Shown piece after piece: positions 33,181-44,249 of a stretch of DNA of 64,000 nt. The notes below the pieces were generated by a model, which had not been told where the DNA came from, made no database searches, and was given only the letters and a program-made list of their open reading frames with translations. Both the position numbers and the translations under genes were made by a program. This DNA is from Blumeriella jaapii (lineage: Eukaryota > Ascomycota > Leotiomycetes > Helotiales > Drepanopezizaceae), in NCBI GenBank assembly GCA_009599575.1, contig VWND01000095.1, positions 1,116,001 to 1,180,000 of the forward strand. Reading direction: 5' to 3'. Position 1 is the stretch's first letter. Each line of letters begins with the position of its first letter.

Positions 33181-33299
33181 ACATACAACAGCAGGTATTC
33201 GCTGGTGGTCACCCACCCAACTACTAATCTGCCGATCTGAGGCTTGTGTATGGCAGAGCGGACGGGATGCCCAATTCTCCTCAGTCTATGGTCGTATGT
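33181..33299 (-). rRNA. 5S ribosomal RNA
   Basis: A 119-nt gene read on the - strand, beginning ACATACGACCATAG and ending CTGCTGTTGTATGT; 5' and 3' ends pair as helix I (ACATAC with GTATGT). Internal segments GGGCATCCCGTCCGCTCTGCC, CACAAGCC and TAGTTGGGTGGGTGACCACC follow the filamentous-ascomycete 5S pattern, including loop regions that serve as the internal type 1 promoter for TFIIIA/Pol III. A run of T immediately after the 3' end is the terminator. It stands alone, not in an rDNA repeat, as in Neurospora and relatives where 5S genes are dispersed. Confidence 0.95.
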
Positions 33300-34089
33300 G
33301 CCCGGAATGCAGCAACGTGGGTAGATACCTATACAGATATACAGTAGCAACAACCCAAACAGCGATGTGCCTCTCAGCCCATCCCGACCGAACTGGCAGA
33401 CTCATGTGGTTTTCACATACAGTACAGTAATGGCGTCCTGACCGGATCTTTCCAGTCTAGCCTTTGTTACTGTACTGTGCTGTGCTGTACCATGTTATCT
33501 ATTTATCTACATACATACATACAGTACCGTACAAGCACATCTTTTCCAAAGCCCTTTCCTTCAGGCCTGGGCCGGGCCGGGCCCTGCCTGCTGCTGCTCG
33601 CTTCGCAGATTCTTTCTTCGCGTGTTACAGTACATACTGTACTGTACTGTAAAGCAGCGAGGAAGGCGAACGGAGGATTTGGAAGCGACATAGAGGGAGG
33701 TTATGTTGAGCTTTGCTTTTGGCGCTGAGCTGCTGCTGCTGTATGTACTGTACGTACCTACTGTATATATGTATGTACTGTAGTGTAGGTAGGTTTGAGG
33801 TGGGTAGGGCTCGCTTTCACATTGTAGCACGCGGTTATACTGTACTGCACTGTACTGTACTGTAGGTGGATGGATAAATGGTGATTGATGCCTCGCAGGG
33901 CCTTGGGAGTGGTTGTGTAGGTACACACTGTGTAGTGCGAGGCGCGGTGTCAGGGTCAATGCTTGAATTAAACACTGTGCTGTATGTACAGTACCTACTG
34001 TACTGAGGTACCTTTCTTTGTATAGTACAAGTACAGTACATGGAAACAATCAAGACCAAGGTACTTGCTGTATGTACATCTCTACTGTA

Positions 34090-34470
34090 CCTCCTTCCAC
34101 CATATCAATTGTTCGAGTATTATATTATTAACTAATTCTATTCTACGCTTTTCTCTTATACTATATCCATCTTCTCATCCATCTTCTCATCCCATCTTCT
34201 CATTCCACCTTCTCATCCCATCATCTTCTCCCACCTCCTTCCACCATATCAATTGTTCCAGTATTATATTGTTAAATAGCTCTATTCTACGCTTTTCTCT
34301 TACACTGTATCCATATTCTCGACCTTTTCTTTTGTACTGTATCCATCTTCTCATCCCACCATCTTCTCCCACCATCTTCTCCCACCTCCTTCAATCTTAT
34401 CAAATGTTCGAGTATTATATTATTAAACTAATTCTATTCTACGCTTTTCTCTTACACTGTATCCTTCTTC
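34090..34470 (+). repeat. Three tandem units of about 144-151 bp
   Basis: Units begin at 34090, 34234 and 34385 with CCTCCTTC and share ATATCAATTGTTCGAGTATTATATT-like and TCTATTCTACGCTTTTCTCTTA-like blocks, then end in a variable CATCTTCTC-rich tail. CATCTTCTC low complexity continues to about 34690. Confidence 0.8.
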
Positions 34471-34859
34471 TTATTCCATCTTCTTCTCATTCCATCATCT
34501 CATCCCATCATCTTCTCATCCCATCATCTCACCCCATCATCTCATCTATCTTCTCATCTATCTTCTCATCCATCTTCTCATCCCATCATCATCTCCTCCC
34601 ACCATCATCTTCTCCCACCATCTTCTCACCCCATCATCTTCTCACCCCACCATCATCTTCTCCCATCATCATCTTCTCCCACCATCATCTACCACATACC
34701 CCAGTTTCCTCTCTTCCTCGTCGTCCAGCCCAGCCCAGCCCAGCCCAGCACAGCACAGCACCGTACAAAGAGACCAGCAGTATTCAGCTCAACCCCGATA
34801 TGTGTGTGTGTATATACTGTATATATACACAGTACTGTATATTCATTTTATTCAGCGGC

Positions 34860-34887
34860 CATGCATGCATGCATGCATGCATGCATA
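34860..34887 (+). repeat. ATGC tetranucleotide microsatellite
   Basis: CATG/ATGC repeated about seven times. Confidence 0.85.
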
Positions 34888-35019
34888 CGTGCGTGCCTTC
34901 TTCTTCTTCTTGCACTCACTGTACTTCCCCCATCCATCCTCCACACTACTTACCAAGGAAGGTATGTACAGTAAGATAGATAGGAGGTATGTACAGTAAG
35001 ATAGATAGGTAGATAGGTA

Positions 35020-35068
35020 TGTACAGTACAGTACAGTACAGTACAGTACAGTACAGTACAGTACAGTA
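35020..35068 (+). repeat. GTACA pentanucleotide microsatellite
   Basis: About nine GTACA units, made of overlapping TACAGTACA palindromes. Confidence 0.9.
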
Positions 35069-35407
35069 CTTACGGTACTGTACGAATCGCGCATCTACTG
35101 TACAGTGATTCACAGCTTTCGCAATCGAATGCTTATAACACCTATGATTCATATTATCCCCTTTAAAAAAAAAAGGAGAGAAAGAGAGAAGAAAAGAGAG
35201 AGAAAAAAGTGAAAAAAAAAAAAAAAAAAAAAACCCCTTAACAACATCACGGTACATCAGCACCGCTTATACGCACAGTACATACCTAACATACCTAACA
35301 TACCTATGAAAATGGGCGAGAAACCCGAAAATGTCAAGACGTGCGCACGGCATCGGGACACCCCCTGTTGAGACTTGCTCGAGTAGCGTGCCGACTTGGT
35401 TAATCCT

Positions 35408-35520
35408 CTAATAGTGGGCTGCCTTCCCACATTTATTCTGCGGGCACTCGAATAATGTGGGGGAAAGCAAGTGTCCCACTGCATCCAAGTGTCCCATCTC
35501 AGTTCATGATTTTTTACGAT
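35408..35520 (+). repeat. Left terminal inverted repeat
   Basis: Identical to the reverse complement of 36664-36776. Confidence 0.9.
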
Positions 35521-36773
35521 CGCATTTTATATTAAAAAACACCACCAACGCCAGATATTTAATTACATTAAGTTAAATTATAATAAAAAACAAGCAGTTA
35601 TTTTCAGATTTTGAATTAAAAAGTTAAATTTTATTAATAGAAACTAATTTAAATAAGTGTTTTGTACGCATTTTCAATTTTTTCTTCGCTTTTTCGCTTT
35701 TAGAAAGCCTATTTACATTTGTTTGCAATTAAAATATTATATATAATAATTCAGATTAACTTTTTTAATCGGTTATAAGCTATTCGATAATTATAAAAGC
35801 TTTATTAAGCTCGCGTTTTATTATATATCAAGATTTTCGGCCAAAAAAATGCAATTTATTATTTTTAATACGATTTTTTTTTGTTTTACAGCTTTATTGC
35901 TTTTACAATTTAAAATCCAAGGCTCGTAAGCAGCTTCTTTTACTTATTATACGCTTAAGCAAAAGCTTTTCGCAAAACTAACGGTGTTTTTTTACCTTTT
36001 GCCTTTTGTTTTTTATTTTTCGAATATAAATATTATACCGATATTTAAAAGCTGAAAAGCATATATAAAGTAGCTAGAAAGCTAAAGAAAATATAAGGTT
36101 TATTTAGTTTTAATAAAAGTATATTGTATTTATAAGATTCGTAGCCGTTTAATTAATACAATTTCTGATTGGAAATACGTAAAAAAACGATTTAAATTAC
36201 TTTCACTTAATCAAAAATGAATGTTCCGACGTAAAATTTAATATAATTTCTATAAATTCTATTCGAATGCAAGCTAAACTTACTTTTCTTCAGTTTATTA
36301 TAATAAAATAACTGGCGTTGGAAGTATTTTAATTTAAAATGCGATTATAAAAAATAACAAGTTAAAACAAAACATTTCGTTTCGTAACTTTTAATTAATA
36401 AAAATAGAACTTTTAACTTATAATTTAATAATAGCTTTCTGTTTTTATTATTTATTAATTTATTATAATTAAATATCTGGCGTTGATAATGTTTTTATAC
36501 AAAATGCGATAATTAAAAATAGAATCTTCAACGAAAATATATAATTTAACAACTTTTAATTAATAAAAATGAAATTTTTATTTTAAAATCTAAAAATAGC
36601 TTCCAGTTTTTATTACCTTTCAATTTGGCGTAATTAAATAATAGTGTTTTAATATGAAATGCTATCGTAAAAAATCATGAACTGAGATGGGACACTTGGA
36701 TGCAGTGGGACACTTGCTTTCCCCCACATTATTCGAGTGCCCGCAGAATAAATGTGGGAAGGCAGCCCACTAT
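35411..36773. mobile_element. AT-rich inverted-repeat element (RIP-decayed DNA transposon or large MITE)
   Basis: The outermost 113 bp at the left (35408-35520) and right (36664-36776) are identical inverted repeats when the flanking CTA/TAG is counted, and similarity continues about 30 bp inwards with point changes. A TA dinucleotide at 35409-35410 and 36774-36775 fits a Tc1/mariner- or pogo-type target duplication. Each terminus holds two copies of AAGTGTCCCA. The 1.1-kb interior is extremely AT-rich and full of stops in every frame, consistent with RIP; no transposase can be read. The terminal repeats, GC-balanced and identical, are much younger-looking than the interior. Two similar frames across the repeats (35257..35484 - and 36700..37014 +) are by-products. 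Confidence 0.8.
36290..36640 (+). repeat. Subterminal AT-rich direct repeats of about 170 bp
   Basis: Units near 36295-36461 and 36462-36630, plus a partial third, share CTGGCGTTG, AATGCGAT, AACTTTTAATTAATAAAAAT and AATAGCTT blocks; an inverted partial copy (CAACGCCAGATA) lies near the left end at about 35548. Confidence 0.75.
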
Positions 36774-36776
36774 TAG
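36664..36776 (-). repeat. Right terminal inverted repeat
   Basis: Identical to the reverse complement of 35408-35520. Confidence 0.9.
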
Positions 36777-36843
36777 TGAGTCAGATTCCTCTACGTCCCC
36801 ATCCCAAGTATCGCCTGCTCGGCCTTTCTATCCATCGCATACG

Positions 36844-36880
36844 GAAAAGAAAAGAAAAAAAAAAAAAAAAAAAAAAAAAT
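36844..36880 (+). repeat. Poly(A)-rich tract
   Basis: Nearly pure A run of about 35 bases downstream of the transporter gene. Confidence 0.85.
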
Positions 36881-37010
36881 CGGGTATACACGACCACGCA
36901 AACACAATCACACGTCTACCTGAGCCAAAGATTTCTCCGCAACCCCGCTCTCCCATTTTCTATCCACCAAGACACCCTCAGATTGGGCAAACGAAATCGA
37001 GCAAAACTCC

Positions 37011-38994
37011 TTAGTAATTCAACCCTGTGTGACTCCGACTCCGGATCAGGCCCCTCTCTTGGGACATGCTCCTCCGCAACGCGCTCGTGCTACGCCCCAG
37101 ATCTCCCCCTTCCGGCAACTCGACCTCGTCCTTGATGCGGCTCGTCAGCCACGCCGCCACGAGCGTGAACACCCCTCCCGCCGCCAACACCGCCGCGTAG
37201 CTCCGATCGCCCGGGGTGCCCCTCGGCTTCTGCAGGAAGCGGAACATGACGGACGAGCCGAGCGTGGCCAGGATCTGAGGCGTCGCGATGGCCATGTTGT
37301 GGATGCCGAGGACGATGCCCGCTTGGTCTTCTTCCTCCTCCTCCTGGCCGGGGTGGCCCTCGACGTCCGTGTCGAGGTTGGAGTGTCGGTGGGTCGAGGA
37401 GCGGGCACGGCGGAAGGCGTCGCGCTTGCTCACCTCGGCCGAGATGATGGCGAATGGCGCCCAGATCGTCAAGGCCCAGGAGATACCGACGACGCCGATG
37501 AGCGCGGTGGCCGCGCCGATGCTGCGCACGGCGAGCGTGCTGAACATGCAGCCGGCGAAGATGAGGTGAGAGATGAGCCAGGCGCGGCGGAGAGTCAGCC
37601 AGGGAACGACGAGGCGGTCGAGGAAGCGGGAGGTGCGGGTCGAATATGACTGTGGCGCGTCGGACGGGTCGGCGGTCGAGGCATCGTACGACGGGGCTAT
37701 GAAGAAGGGGAGCAGTACGTTGGTGGTGAGGGAGGTGACGGCGTAGACGAGAAGGGCGCGAGTGCCCATGCGGGTCGCCGTCTCGTAGAGGGCGTCAATC
37801 TCGGCCGGGGTCATGTTGGGGTTCTGGACGAGGTAGGGCTGGACGTAAATATCGCCGACGTAGGAGGAGGAGTAGAACAGCTGGGGAAAGTAGCCGACCC
37901 AGGCGAAGAATTGAACTTGGCAAACCTGCTTGGTGAGAGGCGGCAGTCTTCGAATCGACTTGAAGACGGTCTTGAAGAATGCAATCACACCTCCTCTCGC
38001 CTTCGGTTTGGCGACTTCGAGTCGAGGATCTCGCTCTTTGATGGTAAGGACACTGATGGCCACGGTACTAGAGAGCGAGATCGAGGCGATCACGCAGAGA
38101 ATCTGGAATTGTGTGTTTCCAAAAAACCACAGGTACGTGGGCAGGTCCGCGTAACCGGCAACATAGCCGATAATGTTGCCAATCCCCACCGCTCGACTTG
38201 CCATGGAGTTGGCGGTTTCTACCACTATAAGCTACTTCCAACCATCTGAGCGCCCGACCTACCTTGCTGATGACTCGGACAACAGTCCAGGATGAAGGCT
38301 CGAATTCCGGCTTGCACTACAGGCGCATTAGTAGGGGCGTGTAGAATGGGAGGGCAGTCTTACCCGTGTTGATGGAGAAGTCGAGGAGGTACACAAAGAT
38401 GACCGCGATCACGATGGTGGTGATCTTCACGCCCTCCGAATCGCGGCCAGCGCCGAAGAGACCCAGAACCCCCCCGACAATGTCCCTCACCCAGGCCAGA
38501 CACATGAGGGACACGATCGTCGCCAAAGCCCCCGACACCATGAACGGAGTCCGCTTGCCCCATGATGACCTGCAATTGTCGCTCAGCATCCCGACGTAGG
38601 GTTGCACGAGAGCTCCCGAGAGTGGTCCTGCGATCCATACCAACGCCATCAGGGACTTGCTCAGACCGAGTGCGAGCAAATAGGGCGTGCCATTGGACAG
38701 CTCCACTGCCCATGCCAGTTGTAGTCCTCCAATGCTGATGGTCAAGAGGATCATGTACCACAAGCTCTTCGTGTCGTGGTAGCCATCGATCGGAGCTTCG
38801 TGCTCAAGGGATCCGCCCAGCAGTTCCAGCTCATCATCGGTCGAATCGTCGCCGGACGGGGACAGCAGAGGAGACTCTTCGTGGAGAGGTTTCCCGCTCG
38901 GTTCTGGCACATCGTCGTCTCGTTGCGTCTCTCCGGAGAGCGCAGGGGACTTGAGCGCCGCTGGCCGCCGCGACGGGGGTTGATCCACGGCCAT
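37011..38994 (-). CDS. Sucrose/maltose:H+ symporter-like transporter (GPH/SUT family)
   Basis: Three exons, 38994..38364, 38316..38263 and 38224..37011, give 632 aa; introns of 47 and 38 bp. The protein has a 75-residue acidic cytosolic N-terminus and about twelve membrane segments; marks of the plant SUT / S. pombe Sut1 group include LQLAWAVELSNGTPYLL in helix 1, SDNCRSSWGKRTPFMVSGA in loop 2-3, LDFSINTVQAGIRAFILD in helix 4 and GIHNMAIATPQI near helix 11. A long hydrophilic insertion (SKRDAFRRARSS...EEEEEDQAG) precedes helix 11. It would import alpha-glucosides such as sucrose or maltose across the plasma membrane; specificity is inferred. The gene ends 235 bp from the inverted-repeat element. 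Confidence 0.9.
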
Positions 38995-41551
38995 CGTTGC
39001 TTCTGGATGGCCGGGTCGGTCGCAGGGAAGCTCTTCAGTCCACGGCGTGCGCTCTCACTCGTGTGTTCTCCTCACCCGCACTCGAGCTCGTCGCGAGACG
39101 GCGAAAGGTTGCGCGAGGACGTCGACGGAAGGGGGGCTTTGTCGAGCGTGGAACGGGGGGTATCGCGACCACGGCCGGCTAGATATTCGCGGACTCGAAT
39201 CCGCGGCGAGTCACGCCGTGAGTAGACAGCGTGTCTGTTTCGAGTTCACGCGTCGCACATCACCAGCATCGTCCCCTTTCTGCTCTGCGGCGAGGGTGCT
39301 CGCGTGCTGGCACAGCGTGATTCGACGATGCCAGGCCGGCGTGAACACCAGATCTCGCAGGGGGGGGATGGGTGTTGCAGTCAGATGGGCGGTGACTTTT
39401 GCGTGGTTCGTCGCTGATGACAGGCGACAGCGAAATGGTCGAATGCTGGCGGGGTCAGACGGTGATGGGAGCTGACGAGCTGACGAGCTGCGCTGCGCTG
39501 ACTCCTGAGTAGGGAAATGCGATGAAACAACATGTCACCCTGACGACCTGACGACCCGACGACCCGACGACCCAGGCAGGCCGTCGTCAGGAACGACCCT
39601 TGGTCTGGGGTGCGTGCGACTTGGGGGATCGACCGGGTACGACGAGAAGGTTGATGGAAGATGGTGTGGTGTGGTGGGATGGGGTGGGATGGGGTAGAAT
39701 GAGATATGACGGGATGAGATGCGACGGGGGGATACTCGAGCGTGTACCGCACAGTACATCCAGCACTTTCTACATATGTTGTATGTACAGTCGAGAGAGG
39801 ATCTACGGTAGATGAGCTACGTGTTTCGATAGGAGGAAGCAGTACAGTGCTGTTCAAGGGAAACGGTATCAGACAGTGTTGCAAGGTAGGTATAGGTAGG
39901 TAGTATATATAGATCTAAAATCTGGATTGTAAGCAATTTATTTGGTTCGATTTTACTTGCTGTGTTGTAAAGGGATGGAACACCAGTTTGTTGGTCACGA
40001 TATTCAGAGTCACGTTATTGTCACGTGGCCACTTCGCACACGTTGTATTCTAGAGTTCGCGTCCTACGACTTAGAAATCCCGTAGTCAATGCAAACCTCC
40101 TACGAACCTTTTGCTCGTTCGCTCCCTTGACATGTGTACGAAGATATTATAAATATTATACAACAGTAAATGCTGCTCGAGGGAAACGGTGCAATACCGT
40201 ATTGTACAGTATAGAATTTTTTATATATAAGATTCATGGTAAACAATCTATTTGCTTTGATATTGACTTGCTGTGTACAAAGATATTGTATCTTACCAAG
40301 GTATGCAACAGTAAAATACTGCATGAGGGAAACAGTGGAACACAGTATTGTACAGTATATATACAATCTTCATTGTAAATAATCTCTTTGTTCTGATTTA
40401 CTTGCTGTGTGTGAAGGTATTGCGTATGTAATACAGCAGTAAACTACTATTTCAGACGGCATGATACAGTATTGTACAGTACATGTACATACGAATGAAA
40501 AAACCCGTTGTCAATAATCTACTTGTTTCCCTACTTACAGTGCAGTACGGTACTGCGCACATGGTATGTATCTGTACAGCAGTCAAATGCTTTTCAAGAG
40601 ACCTGGTACGTACAGTACAGTACAATAGTTTACATCGGTTTCAGAAGAACAAGATTTACTCTCGATAATCTTTGGCTTTCGATCAGCACGGAGATGCTGT
40701 AAATCATATACCGCAGTGAAATGCCTTTCAAGAGATCCGGTACCACACCGTATGGTACCGTTGAAACAGAGAATCCCGTGGAAATAAGTCAAGATCCGGT
40801 AGACATCTACCGTAGACGAGCTCCTGGTTTCGATACCCACTTGCGGCGTGCGAGCGCGTGGCGGAGAAGCCGAAAGAAAGACTCGGCACTTTCTGGAGTT
40901 GGCACATGCGCATCGGTCGCTATTTTCATCATCGCCATTAAAGGAGGAAAGCTTCTCGCTCGTGCATCATCGAACGTGGTCGGCGGCATCGCCAGCGTTC
41001 GTCCGACTCCTCCACCTGTGCCTTCGTCGCGTTTCCCTCACGACCTCCAGATCGCGCGAGCAGATCGTCGTCGTGCCGTGGCCCATCTCATCCTCGAATC
41101 ATTTCATCCTCGAATCATCGCCTCGCCCGCGCCGACGACCATTGCAGCGACCGTCACTTACACTTACAGTAGCACGACAACCATCGTGATCGCTCCCGCG
41201 AGCCGCGCGACGCCACCCACGCCGACATCAGAACTGTTCGCTACACCTTGATATACTTGTCTCGCATTCCCACTTGTCTCGAATTCCCACTCGCTCAATC
41301 GCTCAATCGCTCAGTCGCGCAGTCGCGCACTCGCGCAACCGCTCAACCGCGCAGCCAGCCGCTCAACCGCCCTCCCCCTCAACCGCCCTTCCCACACAAT
41401 CCATCCGCCCTCTGCCGCGAGCGACGACCAATTATTACATGTGTCCTTCCCTCGAAACACGCTGCTCGTCGCTGAGCTTCGATTCCACACGCTCGCCCTC
41501 GCCCTCGCCCTCACCCTCACGCTCACCCTCGTCCCCCGCCCCATCCACAAC
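38995..41551. other. Divergent promoter region between transporter and NHX genes, with repeats
   Basis: 2.5 kb. Left third is GC-rich without repeats; 39830-40840 is a degenerate minisatellite; the last 300 bp contain TC/CGCTCAAC-rich promoter-like sequence before the exchanger start. Confidence 0.5.
39835..40840 (+). repeat. Degenerate minisatellite, units of about 130-150 bp
   Basis: Recurrent blocks CTTGCTGTGT, ..CAGTAAA-TGCT, TTCAAGAGA/GAGGGAAACGG and ATTGTACAGTA repeat with starts near 39850, 40169, 40317, 40447, 40589 and 40722. The edges share GTAGA-GAGCT---GTTTCGATA at about 39806 and 40812. Confidence 0.7.
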
Positions 41552-43717
41552 ATGGCCAAAATGTCGGCCGCGCTCGTAGGAGCCGCCTACCAGATCCTGA
41601 GTACGTTGCGCCCCGACCAGAGACACCCGCCATCGCAGGCTGATGCTAATGTGCGCGTGGCAGAACGAGAGTCCGAAGACGATTCCCCCGACGGTAGGGA
41701 TACCAGCAATGGCCGGTCGGGAGGAGACGCCGCTGACGGACGCAGGCCCGGATTCCTCGCAGATGGAGATCTTCTCGTCATGGGCGCTCTTCATCATGAT
41801 CATGCTGCTCATCGCGGCCCTGTTCACCAGCTACATGCTGCAGCAGAAGAAGGTCGAGGCCGTACACGAGACGGTGATATCCATCTTCGCCGGTAGGCAG
41901 CAGACCCCGCCGTCCTGGATCCCACGCTCCCGGCTGACGTTCTAGGCATGACGGTCGGCCTGATCCTCCGACTGAGCTCCGGCACCTCGATTCAAAGTCT
42001 GGTCAGCTTCAACTACCAGATCTTTTTCAATCTGCTGCTGCCGCCCATCATCCTCGGCTCCGGCTACGAACTCCACCAAGCGAACTTCTTCCGAAACATC
42101 GGCACCATCTTGACCTTTGCCTTTGCCGGGACCTTCATTTCGGCCATTGTCTTGGGCTTGATCCTCTACGTCTACACCCGGGTCCCCATCGACGGCTTTG
42201 AGATGACGTTCGTGGATGCCATTTCCGTGGGAGCCACGCTCTCGGCCACGGATCCCGTCACCATTCTGGCCATCTTCAACACCTACAAGGTCGACCCGAA
42301 GCTCTACACCATCATTTTTGGCGAATCGATGCTGAACGATGCCGTGGCTATCGTGCTGTTCGAGACCGCCCAGAGGTACAAGGAAGGCGGAGCTGCGGGG
42401 ACGCTTGGCCTGATCAGCTTGATGGAGGGTATTGGAATCTTCTTGGCCGTCTTTTTTGGCAGCTTGATCATCGGGGTCTTGGTCGGCATTGGAACGGCGC
42501 TCGTTCTGAAGTACACATACGTCAGACGGTTCCCCAAGATCGAGAGCTGTCTGGTCGTCTTGATTGCCTACGCCAGCTATTTCTTTTCGAACGGCTTGCA
42601 CATGTCTGGTAAGGGACCCGGAGCTTCTGGTCACGGCTCGCTAACCGCCCCCTGCCAGGAATCGTCACGCTCTTGTTCTGTGGCATTACCCTGAAGCATT
42701 ACGCCTACTACAACATGTCTCGCCGAACCCAGCTTACCACCAAGTACATCTTCCAAGTTCTGGCCCAACTCTCGGAAAATTTCATCTTCATCTACCTCGG
42801 GCTCTCGCTGTTCACCGACAGCAAGCTTGAGTTCAAGCCTCTCTTCATCATCATCACCGTGATGGGGATCTGCGTGGCCAGATGGTTTGCCGTGTTCCCC
42901 CTCTCGCGACTCATCAACTGGTTCATTCGATACCGCGCCAAGCGACGCGGCAAAGATGTCGCCGACGAGCTCCCCTACAGCTACCAAGCCATGCTCTTTT
43001 GGGCCGGTCTCCGCGGCGCCGTCGGCGTCGCTCTCGCCGCCGGCCTCACGGGCGCCAACGCCTGGGCCCTCAAAGCTACTGTGCTGGTTGTCGTCGTGCT
43101 CACCGTCATCATCTTTGGCGGGACCACGGCCCGCATGCTCGAAATTCTCGGGATCCGAACCGGCGTCGTCGAAGAGATCGACTCCGATGACGAGTTTGAC
43201 ATCGAAGCCGTGCCCGGCGGCACGTACTACAAGCCCAACTCGACTGGCTTTGGCAACACTCCTCGAGGACACGGCTCCGTACCACTAGATGGCATCAATG
43301 GCCGCAGAGACTTTGACCGCGGGACCTACGTGACGGGGAACTCCAGCCCCGACAACGGGCCTCGAATCTTCTCCCGCAAGAACTCCACGGGCATGACGCG
43401 CGAAAGCGAGATCCACGCCGCCGTAGGCGACGAGTCGGACCTAGATCTCGGCAGCGACACGTCCGATCTCCCGCCTGCGGCGAAGCACCGAGCGGAAGCG
43501 GGGCAGCCCGCCGCTGCGACAGGAGCGTGACGAGCCGTACCCGACGTCGGGCAGCGTGCCGCAGACGCCGCAGATCACGGCGAGCGGCGCCATCAGCTCG
43601 CTGCTGCACGGCACGGCGGAGGACCACGCGGCGTGGTTCAAGCAGCTGGACGAGGGCTTCATCAAGCCGAAGCTGTTGCTGGATGGAGGGAAGGGGCCGC
43701 ATGCTGGGCCATCGTAG
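41552..43717 (+). CDS. NHX1: Endosomal/vacuolar Na+(K+)/H+ exchanger, NHX1-like
   Basis: Exons 41946..42608 and 42659..43422 are certain. They hold the CPA1 core: FFNLLLPPII, GYELHQANFFRNIGT, ATDPVT, FGESMLNDA, NMSRRTQLTTK, AQLSENFIFIYLGL and GLRGAVGVALA. The exon 41698..41892 carries the first membrane helix and QQKKVEAVHETVISIFAG. The 5' end is less sure: ATG 41552 with exon 41552..41600, or ATG 41643. Near the end the frame changes: a 100-bp intron (43423..43522, GTAGGC donor) or a single-base indel leads to a tail ending AAWFKQLDEGFIKPKLLLD, which is the conserved NHX1 terminus; stop at 43717. The model is about 621 aa. The protein exchanges cytosolic protons for Na+/K+ in late endosomes, setting luminal pH and salt tolerance. 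Confidence 0.88.
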
Positions 43718-43935
43718 GCAGGCTGGATGGCGGTGTGTGTCATGACGGCGGGATGAAGGACATGAAGAAGAAGAGGAGGAGGAGGAGGTCTGCGATGGGA
43801 TAGGACAGCGCTGCTCAGCTGGGCTTGGCTTGGATTGACCGAACCGGACTGGACCGGATGGCGGCGGCTAAAATTGGCGTTTTGGGGTATTCTGTATGTA
43901 CAATTCATGTATAACACATTGATCGCCTTCCTTGT

Positions 43936-43992
43936 CTGCGGTGTGTGGTGTGCGGTGTGTGGTGTGTGGTGTGCGGTGTGCGGTGTGCGGTG
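43936..43992 (+). repeat. GTGTGCG/GTGTGTG heptanucleotide satellite
   Basis: Seven-base units TGCGGTG/TGTGGTG repeated about eight times. Confidence 0.85.
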
Positions 43993-44094
43993 GAGAGGTA
44001 AGGTAAAGTAAGTACCTAGAGAGGTAGATACTGTAAGTATAGGTAGGTAGGTAGAGGTAAGTTTCGAGGACAATAACAATATCGCAATGCTAAA

Positions 44095-44180
44095 ACCAAA
44101 TCCAAATCCAAATCCAAATCCAAATCCAAATCTAAATCCAAATCCAAATCCAAATCCAATTGAAATCCAAATCCAAATCC
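44095..44180 (+). repeat. AAATCC hexanucleotide satellite
   Basis: About thirteen AAATCC units with two interruptions. Confidence 0.9.
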
Positions 44181-44249
44181 TTTTTCAATTGAAATTGAAA
44201 CTAATCAATATCCGTATCTAGGCAAATAGTGAAGTGTGAATATGAACAT

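Larger units (their letters stand above)
33300..35407. other. Gene-free right part of repeat island
   Basis: Holds GTACTGTAC palindromes, ATGC and GTACA microsatellites, a 148-bp minisatellite and CATCTTCTC low-complexity sequence. No supported gene. Confidence 0.6.

Noticed and set aside
29771..35407. Could the repeat island contain a CRISPR array or telomere?
   Set aside because: Repeats have no regular unique spacers, and no TTAGGG tract is present.
35257..37014. Two proteins starting MQWDTCFPPHYSS on opposite strands
   Set aside because: They are the two copies of the terminal inverted repeat, not genes.
37029..37649. 206-aa Arg/Ala-rich frame on + in the transporter gene
   Set aside because: Shadow of a GC-rich exon of the SUT-like transporter.
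41942..42634. 230-aa charged frame on - in the NHX1 gene
   Set aside because: Shadow of membrane-helix codons read backwards.
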